DNA of 64,000 nucleotides, from assembly GCF_019649055.1 (NCBI RefSeq), contig NW_026570326.1, positions 62,001-126,000 on the forward strand, written 5' to 3'. The translations under genes were made by a program, and so were the position numbers. The notes below the pieces were generated by a model. That model ran no database searches, had not been told where the DNA came from, and saw only the letters and a program-made list of their open reading frames with translations. Shown here one piece after another: positions 1 through 10,343 of this stretch; position 1 is the stretch's first letter; each line of letters starts with the position of its first letter. This stretch comes from Paramacrobiotus metropolitanus. Lineage: Eukaryota > Tardigrada > Eutardigrada > Parachela > Macrobiotidae.

Positions 1-389
1 AAATTTCAGCCAAAAACCTTCGAATGATACCACAACATTTGATTGAAATTTTAAGTTATTTTCGACCAATGTCTGCTCTCTGAAAACTCGTTCGCAACAT
101 GATAGCCACATCGAAAAAGCCAAGAAACTGTCGACCACCAATGAAACTTTACGGTAGTCGCTGAAAGCGTGGCGATTACGACGCACAGGAGTGCGAAGGA
201 AATGCGACAGCGCTACCAAACAATCTTTATTAAAAATGATAATTTTTAATAAAGGCACAATGCCCGACAAATCTATATCGTCCTTGGGACGATATCAAAC
301 GGAAAACAGAAAACAGAGGGAAAACAGCATCGACCAGTCAAGATATTCTTGGCTGGGAGAGAGCAAAATCACGGAATGAGACCGTGCAT

Positions 390-1270
390 TTAATGCACAG
401 TCGAATATCGAAAAAACAGACCGGAGAGACGGTGCGGCATCCACGCAGCCCCACTATCGTGGGCGGTGGCACCGGCCTCCTAGCATCGCTTTCCGGCCCC
501 AGAACGCAGTCCACGGTTTCCTTAAAAACAGTGTGATTAAACCGAAAAAGTTTTCGACTGACCGCCCTTGTGTTGGGGATAGGAGGGGAGGGTTCGAAAG
601 GTTTTCAGACTCTGATATCGAAATCAGCATAATCGATTCCATCAGGAAAAGTGTAGAAAATGCAGAAGATATTTTTTGTTTTAACATCATTGCTACCGCC
701 CACGGAGCCGGCAGGCAAGATTTTGTTTTGACCTTTTTCAGTTTTCAAAAACGCTTTGTAGATCCGAAAAATTAATTTTGAATCAGCAATCGATCTCAGC
801 AAGAAAAAACCATGGTCCGTAACCTGAAACTGCTAGTAACCTAACGGGGTCGTTGGTTGGCAGGTGAAGATACCCACAACTTTTTCGGCACAGCGGGGGC
901 TATTCTTCACGCTGCGTCCCGTTCTCGGATCCCCTTGGTGGTGCTGTACAAGGCCCACGTAAAGCAGAGGGGTCTGTATGGCAACTTCGCCTGGCCAGCT
1001 CCCTTGATCGACGCGACGGACCAGCACTACGTCCGAGTAATGCCCGTGTGGCGCGATAGCTGCCAGCGAATGGTTCTAACGGATGTGACTGTAGACGATG
1101 TGAAGATGGAGGAGTCGCCACGTGACTGGGCCAACGCTGTGTACTGTGGGGAAGCGGCGCAGCATCGTTCTTCGCGTCGTCGTTGGCGGACGTTGCACGT
1201 CGAGAAAGAAGATATCGATACTCAAGGTGACCTCGCGTTCCAGTCCGTCAACATTATATTACCGTCGTAA
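390..1270 (+). pseudogene. Decayed hypothetical gene, copy 1 of a duplicated gene tail
   Basis: I do not recognise the product. The open stretch from about 857 to 1270 is similar in the same frame to 8870-9181: the shared parts include SRIPLVVL near the start, a W-R-x-x-C-Q-R core, PRDW, and DLAFQSV against GLAFPSV at the end. Weaker similarity extends upstream, with a P-T-I-V-G-G-G-T-G-L-L-A block near 440-500 matching a P-T-V-S-V-I-G-G-I-P-G-A-M-A block near 8650. A stop codon falls in the expected frame near 841, just where the other copy reads through, so this copy looks broken unless a very short intron is present. The following 350 bases of untranslated sequence are also shared with the second copy. 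Confidence 0.4.
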
Positions 1271-1297
1271 TCGCCGCTGGTGGCTGGTATTAAAGCA

Positions 1298-1630
1298 GAT
1301 GAATGTTGTCTAAGCGATTCACCGCGTGTGTCTACCTGTTCTGACCAGCTTGCCATCCATGAGCGCGGCATGACTAAACAGTAGACACATTATCGGAAGC
1401 TGCCCATTCTATTTCTAAACTTGAATTTAGTTTTTGTTTCTTATTCCGTTCTTACGGGACGATGTTCTCATAAATTAGGCCGGCAATCTGGCCATTAGGA
1501 AAACTGTGCTTCTCGATTCTGATAATCGTAACCTTAACCTCGCACTCTTTTCCAACCTGAACAGTCGTTTACTCCCTGGAAGCGCTGAGTAAGCAATTCC
1601 AGTTGAGCTGCTTTAAGAGTATCGTTTTAG
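1298..1630 (+). repeat. Segmental duplication, non-coding tail, copy 1
   Basis: This stretch and 9437-9769 share long colinear blocks: GATGTTGTCTAAGCG, TGTTCTGACCAG, the ACATTATCGGA segment, ATAAATTAGGCC, GATCTGGCC, CTTTTCCAAC, ACAGTCGT and GCGCTGA near the end. It follows directly on the similar coding tails, so the duplicated unit is at least 0.8 kb and the copies lie about 8.1 kb apart. Confidence 0.8.
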
Positions 1631-1639
1631 CATTGTGTT

Positions 1640-3728
1640 GTGTTTGAGCCGAGCGCGCAGATATTGCAGACTGTTTTTTTTTATTGAGGCGTGAGCTCAT
1701 TTACCTACTACTGTTGATGGATGGCTGCGGCGTTTAATAGCCCTTACGCAGAACGTGTGTAATGTCTTCTGCTGTGAACTTTCGAACGACACAATGTGGA
1801 AATCAGTCAGTTGGTTCGCGGTTAAGAAATTTATTGATTAGTAAAATCAGTAAACAATGTGCAACAGGCGCATACACATCCAGTGTGCATAAATCGTCTG
1901 CAACGGGTTCGAATACGCGGCTACGCGACAGGTCGTCGCGGGACATTTGGTTTTACGGACATTTCGTCGAAGGACATCCCGTTTTTGTGGCAAATAGTCA
2001 TATGACTGTTCGTTACCCTAAATCACTCGATAATTTTTCGACTCCCCAAGAGTCGCGCGATCAAATGTCCCACAACAAAACGGCTAAAAACGAGTTATCC
2101 CAAAAAAAATTAGCCGGGGTGACGAAAAACGTGTGGCGAAACGTCCCACGACGAAATTTCCCGCGACCACTTGGGCTGCCACGGAATACGCAAGTGCATG
2201 GTTGCGCAGGATGCGTCAGAGGCTCGTAGGCAGCGACAGCCGGTTGGCCGCTGACATTCTCAAAATAAATGACAGATTCCAAAAAGGAATCTTCCACATC
2301 AGAAAGGGTCCAAATAGTTGGCTGAAAGTTTTGCCGGTGCCACTGTCGGCTATGGCTGGAAGGAAACACATTTAGTCTCCAGCAATGCCAGCATGTTCTT
2401 ATATACATGTGACTGATGTGAGAAAACCTGTAGAGGCAGGATCATGGGCATGGTAATCAAATTCGTAGCGGTAGCCGTACTTGTAATTCCGCTTTACTGG
2501 CACACTCACATGCTCATCGCTTTGCGAGCAATCAGAAATTTTAAAGTCGCTACTCAGTGTTATTTAAGCAGAATGGATTGTATGATGTTACCCGTAGGTC
2601 TCATAATAATTATGAGAGCGAGTAAACAATTATTGTTTGCTCGCTGTTTGCGTATCCCGTAGGCGCTGGAAATTTTCGCTGAACCAAGTACCGGAGACGA
2701 ACTTCTCAGCACGGGATTTTGAATGCTCCAATAAGTTCTTATAAACAGGTAACAGGTGACGTTCATATAAACAAGCCTCAAATTTACATATTAAGGGTTA
2801 AAAAAGTCTGCGAACTTTAAAATCATCCCGTGTTTTGAGGTATTATTACGGACATTGGATAAATGAATCGAATGGATCGAATGAGCAACACGTTCGAACC
2901 GTATTGAACCGACAGCCCCTAGATTCCTTTCCGGTACAGCTTCTCCAGTAACCGCGGCATCCGGTAGGTTACATTGTTCAGTTTTTCAGCGTACCCATTG
3001 TTTTCGAAGTCCATTGTTCGCAAGGCCATTGTTTTCGAAATACCGATACACATACCACACAAACGGTTCAAGATGAGGTGACAGCCTATCTGACTCTTAA
3101 TGGAATAACACCGGAACAAGGCTAGCGTTGCAATGCTTTAGCATAATCCATTAAAAACTCATTTTCTTACGCTCCGGAAATTGGATTACTGCGCAAACAG
3201 TCTATAAATCCTTCATGAAGTAATACGCAATTAGAAATAAACGCTTTTTGTGTCAGTAGGCAATAACAGTACAGTAAGATTATGAGAAGTATGATTACGC
3301 TTACCTCCAAATAGAATACATACATTCCGTATTTAAGATTACCGCAGCCCGATATATTCACATGAACGCCGCACGGAATCTGAGTAATAAATAATTGTAT
3401 CGATCGATCGTTTGTGCTCGTACACTACTTAAACATCCCATCACACATCCCTATCGATGCTGGATTATCGATTTCCGCAGCAATGCTGGAATTCCGCATC
3501 GTACTGTCCTTATTGCCGTAGCGTGTATCACAGCATCTTCATACAGACTTAAAAAATCTTTTCTGTTCAAATGCAGTAAATTGGACATGTATCATGTGTT
3601 AGTCCTGTAATTAGCACCGCAGTGAGTTTAAATGTGTTCTTCTGCTAGTCAAAAGATCTCGAGTAGGGTGCTTTCTTGGATCTGTCACCTGTGGCATCAT
3701 TAGTAAGCGATACAGCTGATTTCACGTC
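1640..3728. other. Intergenic region, no supported gene
   Basis: Open frames here are short and lack homology or convincing splice context. Around 1925-2200 there is low-complexity sequence built from variants of GGGACATTTCGTCG in both orientations (for example near 1935-1975 and, inverted, near 2130-2170), which looks like the remains of a small inverted-repeat transposon. The rest is AT-rich and featureless to me. Confidence 0.5.
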
Positions 3729-6700
3729 ATGGCAAATCTACCTAAGATTCTCAAGGATTGGCTGTATTTCTCACGATATTACGATAAGTTCGTGGTTGAT
3801 GTCGTCGCCGCTGATGCTATATATCGAGGATATGTGACGGATGTTGTGGAGGATGGCCTTGTGATCGATTTTCATCACACTGGACAATCGGTTCAGGGTG
3901 TCGATTTTTCGGATATCCGCGTGCTACCGATCAAGAAGCATGCCGGGGAACGCTACTGCCACTGGATACCGCGGGAAAACGTGGAGGTGGAAGTTCTAAT
4001 CAGGACAGCAATGTAGGTAAGCTTTGCTTTTCCGGTACACGTCAATCGTGACAGTGTTCGGAACAATTACAGATTCGTGTTAAGGAAAATGGCCCGGTAC
4101 AGAGCGTCAAAATGGTATACATACACTAAAACTTTCGCTTTCGCGCACTCCGAATCACTTTTTTGTAATACTTTATGTCATTCTAAAGCTAAATGATTTG
4201 TATACATTGTTCTGTAAACCGTTTGCGCGCGCAATATCCGGTTGCCGAGATATGGCGTATTAAGGGAAGTGGCCCGGTACATGGTACCAAATTCGTGTAC
4301 ATGCACGAAATCTTTCACTTTCGCGCACTCCCAAACCCTTTTTCTCTTGTTTTATGACAATCTGTAGTCAAATGATTCGTATACACAGGCCTGAAAACCG
4401 TTTGCGCGCGCAACATCCGGTTCGCGAGTTATGGCTGTTAGAAAATTCCAAAAAGTTTAAATGCATTCAGGTGTACCAAAAGTCTCATTATGGACCGATC
4501 TCTTTCAGATTTTGCACGTAAATGCACATAACCACGAAGAACGTTTTTACACCGATCCACTGTTCTAGCATGTTTTTCAAATTTTAAAATGTTTAGTATA
4601 GATAAATTAAGAAAGCGCCCGGTACATGAAACCGATTTCATAATAAATGCACTAAAACGATCGAACATCCCTAAGCACATTTTGTATCTTTTTGATTTCG
4701 GTTAACAGCGAAATGATTTGTACCCATCGGCTGAAAACTTAACACTACTTTCCGACCGATACGGCTGTTGATACGTCGCGAATTTGTTAATGGACAAAAA
4801 GCTTGAAACCGTTTTAATTTCTTGATTTTTCTCAAATTTCCGAACGAAAAATTTTTAGCGTTTTGATAAGAAATTGAAGCGGGTGAATTGCGAGTGTAAG
4901 TACCTAAGTAATCGCGTTTTTCTTTACTCCGGCAGACCGGCACTGTGGGAGTTTTGAATACGGTGCTGTATGAAACTACAAAATTTTAATTAAAACACGT
5001 ATAAGACCATATGCTTCATGTTACTGCATATTGCGCAAACAAGCGCTTCTCTTTAAGAACCTAGTGCTGGTGATACATATATGCTTATTCAACATGCTCC
5101 ATTTGCATACCGTTGGTTACTTTGAGTACTTGAAGTTTCCACGTTTCCACTCGTTTTTACTCCACATCGTAGCGTGCTAAAATCTTCATTCTGTTCAGAA
5201 TAGCACGCGTTTTGCAGAAATCAGCCTCTAACCTGGACCAACGCCAGATTTCTCTTATTTGTACCGGAGTACGATGGTAAATGTCGGGATCCGTGCGATG
5301 AGGTGTGTGCACTAGCACGCATCCCGTCGGGCATCCCCGCCCAGCTGGTGGCGGTGAAGATCGATTACAATTTAGACTACGCTTGTCAAATACGGATGCG
5401 CCAACAGCGTCTCTGGACGTCCGTGACCAAGGACACATTCTTCAAGTTGAACGTGCGGCACGCAGCGTGTTGTAAGCCGACCTGCCCATTCCCGGTGACA
5501 CCGGTAGCGTATGCCCTCCATCAGCTGGATGTCGGACTGAAGATCTTCTGGTTGCGCAATACCGGCACCTTGCTGCTAGCGGCCAACACGGACAGTATCA
5601 CGGTGCTGTGTCGCCAGAAAATCCGTAGTGCACCGCGGAAATTCCATCGTCTGGTCTTTCATACGTTCGAATGGTTTGTGGACACCTGTTTCAGGAGAGA
5701 TGTGGCACGCTACAGAAGGGTCCTGTTCGCTCAAACAGGTATTCTTCAGCCAGCATAACCGCTCTGGGCAAACCATTTCTCCGATTAAACTTTTTGAGGC
5801 ACTTGTTAACTAACGTTAGCAAGTATTTGTTTCACGATTTGAAAAGGTTATTACCAGACACTACTGCCTAATAATTAGATTAAGAGGTAACTGCAAAGAA
5901 GCCCATATGGTCTTCAACGCTATTATGCGGTTTCACGCGTGGCATTAGTACGAGCGTAATACGAACAATTCAATATGCATCGGTAAAATATACTTGCTAT
6001 TATAGACCCTACTGAATCGTGGTTCATGAAAACCTGGCGCAGAATGGACTTTTTCCCTCGATGGCTAGAACATCAGAAAAAGTTTGATAGAAGTATGCAA
6101 CCATGTGATAAGTTGATAACATCATATCAAAAACTCAGAACTGTCGACATCAGTATTGCTTCACACTCGTACATATATGTCTAACGGCAATTTGTTTCTT
6201 TTTTATTTGTATATTAATATTTTCGACTTTGTATTTCAATATGAGCGTGTACCTCCACGGTACTTCCACGGGAACTTTCGTTGTCGCGCACTCTCAAACA
6301 CTTTTTTGTATTGCTTTATGGTTTCTTGTAGCCAAAAGAATTGTATACAGAGGCGTGAAATTCGTTATCGCACGCAACGTCCGGTCCGGGGTTTATGGCT
6401 GTTAGGAAATTTCAAAACGTTCAAATGTATTCAGGTGTACCAACAGTCTCAGTATGGACACTCTCATTCAAATTTTGCACGTAACCATGAAGATCGTTCT
6501 TACACCGATCCACTGTTCTAGCATGCTTTTCAAATTTTAAAATGAATTTCAAAAACTTCAAAATTCATTTTAAAATTCGAAAGAAATCACAGAAGTCTGG
6601 ATCCGTGTAAGAACGATCTTCGTGGTTATGTGCACTTACGTGCAAAATTTGAAAGGGATCGGTCCATAATGAGACTTTTGGTACACCTGAATGCATTTAA

Positions 6701-8035
6701 ACTTTTTGGAATTTTCTAACAGCCATAACTCCCGAACCGGATGGATGTTGCGCGCGAAAACGGATTTCACGCCTCTGTATACAAATCATTTGCCTACACA
6801 AAAAGCAGTTCAAAAAAGTGTTGGGGAGTGCGCGAAAGCGAATAATCCCGTCAATGTGCTCGAATTTAGGGCTATGTACCGGGCCAAATCCCATAAAGGA
6901 GACTTTTCCCCCTCAGGTGAAAACCTTTGGGTTTGTATATATATTACAAATAAGCCGATGATATACAATTTACTGTATTATACACCATAATTATGAAACC
7001 CGAAGAATCAGCATATTATACTATGCTTGTCTGTAGTATTTCAAAAACCCGACCAAGATGATGCCAGATTTATGGATTGCCCGGATGACGTCGTTTTCCA
7101 GATTATGGCAAACCTAGATCTTGTTACCCAGAGAACACTGCGACGGTAAGATAACCTTGCGTTCTAACTCAATCGAGCACATGAACTATAATAGTCCGAA
7201 GCAAGAAATTATAATATACAGAGTATGAAGGAGTGTAATAGCCGGCATTGTTTAGCTCCTGCAAAACATGCTGCAATTTAACTCAAAATGTTTAGAGGAG
7301 CTTACGAAGGAACCAACTCAATGTTGTAGGACATGTTCAAGATGGAACGACGTTCTTGCCTCACCATCATTACCATGCCACGCGGTCGCCGGTGCTCCGC
7401 TAGTTTACATTGATAACAATCAGCAAGCGCTATATTTAGCGAATACGCTCTTCCACTACACTACACACACGACGCGCGCTGTATTGCTCCACCAGTTCGC
7501 GCACAGTCACAGCGGTACGATCCTCCCGGTTCTCCGCCTTCTGGACCGCTCTCCCGATTACTGCCTATCCTACCGGCGTGGGAGTGTTTGCCTGTGGTAC
7601 GAACTTGAATATTATCCCGATGTCAGCAATATGCAGCTGTGCTGCCCCATGATTATGAAAGATGGTACCCGTAAAATATTAGGTAAGTTTTTACTGCTCT
7701 TTTACGGTGCACAGCAAGGATAGTAGTAATGCAGCTAAACATTTCCATGCGCACAAAACTTTGCTTTAGTTACCATACTGATGCAAAACCCTTGCAACGG
7801 TTTGCAGGTACGTTATTTTATGTACGCATAAAATGCCTCTGTTACGTGGCCGACAACGTTTTTTACTCGTTTTTGGCCCGGACAAGAGTATTGTCGCTGC
7901 GCTCCGGTCGATACTTAGTACAGAATATCTAGAAATTTTAACGGCTCAAAAACTGTATTTGTTCCTCCATTAGAAATTCTGCTGGGCACGAAGGAAGAAT
8001 GCCGAAAGCTGATGGCACTGCACAACCGAACTTGA
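3729..8035 (+). CDS. F-box protein with N-terminal Tudor-like module (spliced)
   Basis: The proposed exons are 3729-about 4012, about 5212-5758, about 7036-7146, 7330-7682 and 7974-8035. The first exon has the barrel-like module of the family found elsewhere in this window (GYVTDVVEDGLVIDFHHTG, then DFSDIRVLP). The second continues with hydrophobic strands and several cysteines. The third and fourth join across GT-AG sites to form a recognisable F-box: CPDDVVFQIMANLDLVTQRT, then LRRTCSRWNDVL. Known F-box proteins bind SKP1 and act as substrate receptors of SCF ubiquitin ligases; the substrate is unknown. The fourth and fifth exons join through G|AA and end in a TGA at 8033. The second exon has no clear donor and the first has an awkward one, so one or more joins may be wrong or the gene may be decaying. 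Confidence 0.5.
4080..4960. repeat. Tandem copies of a dispersed ~180-bp repeat (family R1)
   Basis: Units begin near 4080, 4260 and 4607. Each opens with TTAAG followed by GCCCGGTAC and carries TTCGCGCACTCC, then GTATACA and TTTGCGCGCGCAA before an ATGGC. The second unit is followed by an extra segment (about 4440-4600) that recurs in the foldback copy at 6.24-6.90 kb. A single diverged copy lies at 48.78-48.96 kb. The array is inside the first intron of the F-box gene. No coding capacity. Confidence 0.75.
6243..6900. repeat. Foldback element: two inverted R1 copies
   Basis: Bases 6243-6545 are one R1 copy on the plus strand and 6590-6900 are a second copy on the minus strand, with a spacer of about 45 bases. 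Both arms contain CGCGCACTC, GTATACAGAGGCGTGAAAT, ATGGCTGTTAG, TTCAGGTGTACCAA and AAATTTTGCACGTAA in mirrored order. By eye the arms are roughly 80 percent identical, so a transcript through this intron could form a stem of about 300 bases. This arrangement resembles a foldback or MITE-like unit; the mobilising family is unknown. Confidence 0.8.
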
Positions 8036-8059
8036 ACACACTGCTGCTCGACCAAGACG

Positions 8060-9181
8060 ATGGCCGCGACGATCGAAGGAATTCCGCTGATGCTGGATGT
8101 CTTCAACCAGATGTGCTACCTTCATGCCCAAGTAGCATCAGGTGGATACGACATCAGGCAGCTACAAGCCGATACGGCCGAGAAAGAACAGAAACTGCAG
8201 GAAGCGAGAAGCATGTGGCCCATCAGCGATGCCGCCAGGGCAGTGCTGGCGAAAGCCTTCGACGGCTTCGCCTATACACAGTTTAATTGTTCGTCGCACA
8301 TCCTTCAAGGATGTCCCCCGACCAGGGGTGAGCATCATTTCCGGTCTTGTTCGATGTTCAGTCCAGCGTGCCTAAAAGTGTTCATTCGCAACCCATGCAC
8401 CGCACAGATCCTCAACGGCGACGCCGTTTCGTGGGAAAGCTATGTACGGGTTCGTTAAAAGAATGATTACGGGAAGAACTTGTGGCAATGCGCCAGCAGT
8501 TCGTCGTGATTGCGAACGGCTAGCACTCCTCATTATCAGCCTCGCTTTAAGCCTAGTGTCTAAACGCGGTACTTCCGCTGAAACTATTGTCCGAAGTCCA
8601 GTTCTAGGACCTCGGCAGCTCCTTCAACAGCTTCCGCGACGCCGAGTCTGCCCACTGTCTCAGTCATTGGCGGAATCCCCGGGGCCATGGCAGCATGTCG
8701 TTCTCAACATGGGGACGTACACTATCCGCCGCGACGCCCGCGTGCCCGGTGGTGGTCTACGCAGCGCAGCGCCACCTAGTCCGCACCCTACTGATCACGG
8801 GCCACGACCTCTACGGGGTGTTCGACAATTTCATCCGCATTCTACAAGCGACCCGCTCCCGGATTTCCTTTGGTCGTGCTCCGCAACGTCCAACTGGCGC
8901 ACTGGGAATTATTCGGAAGTAGAGGCCAGCCAACGCCGCCGCTCAAGGTACAAGAGCGGCCGTACGTCACAGTGATGGCCCTCTGGCGGGGGATCTGCCA
9001 GCGACTGCTGATGGTGGGTGTCACTGAGAAATACCGAGGCGGCCCGGAGGGACCACGCGATTGGGGGAGTGCCGAGTACCGCGTCGATCCAGGACGAAAC
9101 TTCTCAGGGTATCCGTTTGTATTCCAGATCGACCGCGCTGATATCGGCACGAATGATGGCCTCGCATTCCCATCCGTATAG
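8060..9181 (+). pseudogene. Decayed hypothetical gene, copy 2 of the duplicated gene tail
   Basis: An open start at 8060 encodes a helical, possibly coiled-coil stretch (residues near 35-55 rich in Q, E, K and A). Later segments (8560-8870 and 8872-9181) are similar to the decayed gene at 0.39-1.27 kb. The reading frame changes near 8870-8876, where one T more than in copy 1 follows CGGAT; the homology continues uninterrupted on either side of the break. There is also an in-frame stop near 8520. I see no recognisable domain. It sits directly downstream of the F-box gene and may once have been part of a larger gene. Function unknown. Confidence 0.4.
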
Positions 9182-9436
9182 TATTCAACATTATAGTACA
9201 CCCTCTGTATTAGAATAATGATGCAGCCACCGTTTTTTGCTCGTCTTCCGTTTATTGGCAAATTTACTGGTTGGCAACCGTCTTACCATTACATTTTCTA
9301 GAGGAATATACCGTTACATAGGTAGTGGAATGATCGAAGTATTTTGTGGTTACCTTTCTCTTAATCTTCTGCAGAGGTACAATACAGATGTACGAGTACA
9401 TTGTTTCACTGACTCCCACATTAAATAGGTACTATA

Positions 9437-9769
9437 GCGGATGGATGTTGTCTAAGCGGTTCACCATGTGTGACTTGTTCTGACCAGTTTGTCATGAGCG
9501 CAGCATGACTAGACACATTATCGGAGCTGCCCCTTCTTTTTCCAAACCTGACTTTAGTTTTGCTTTTTCTTTCGTTCTTTCGGGACGGGCTCTAATAAAT
9601 TAGGCCTGCGATCTGGCCGCACAATGAACTGGTGTTTCTCTCACTTCTGGTATTCGTAATCATGGCTGACGTGACCTTGCTCCTTTTCCAACGTGTACAG
9701 TCGTAACGTCCCTCGAAGCGCTGAATAAGCAGTTCGAGTTGAGATGCTTTAACAGCATCGTTTTGCGAA
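9437..9769 (+). repeat. Segmental duplication, non-coding tail, copy 2
   Basis: Partner of 1298-1630, in the same orientation. Small indels separate the copies, but the order of the shared blocks is the same. Confidence 0.8.
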
Positions 9770-10340
9770 ATATGAATCGGTTATGTCAGGGTCCCAGTTC
9801 GCATTTTATGAAAAAAAAAGTGTGAATCGGTGAGTTTGATAGTATAACGCATACATAGTACACGCATGCAGCCGGCAGATTGGTGGATGCAGTTTTATTG
9901 AACATTCACCATGCACCCGTCCACCTTTCTTCCGGCTATACACGCATGAACGCGCAACAGAAGCGCGCCCAGTGCCAGCAAATCGCATCCACTTTCCGAA
10001 CAGGTCAGAATGCGCAAAACACTTCGAAAAAGAATGGTTTTTAGCCCTGCACTTCACTATTGGAGGTATGTAGTTAATTGCCTTACAGTTATTGTGTTTT
10101 TTTCTAGTCATCAAGATAGCGACAGTTGTAACACCAAAATACTGCAGTACAACAAGTTTTGTTGATCTTTATACAACGCCTTTCACAGGGCCTAATCGCG
10201 GGATCACTTGATCGATCATTTCCGTAGTTTACACACACTTTGACGCCAAAATCAAGAACATAATACTTCAGCGCTCGATTATGCTCCATAAACACCTTGC
10301 GTTTCTGTAGATGCTTGAGCAAGCATTTCTCAACATTTAA
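9770..10340. other. Intergenic region, no supported gene
   Basis: No convincing exon is visible. The region separates the plus-strand decayed genes from the minus-strand pseudokinase gene and probably holds that gene's 3' untranslated region. Confidence 0.4.
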
Positions 10341-10343
10341 TCA

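Noticed and set aside
1925-2175. Repeated GGGACATTTCGTCG words in both orientations
   Set aside because: Suggestive of a transposon, but I could not define terminal repeats or a target duplication, so no element is called.
2444-2662. Hydrophobic 72-residue frame with a membrane-like N terminus
   Set aside because: AT-rich intergenic DNA readily gives such frames; there is no homology and no splice or 3' signal to support it.
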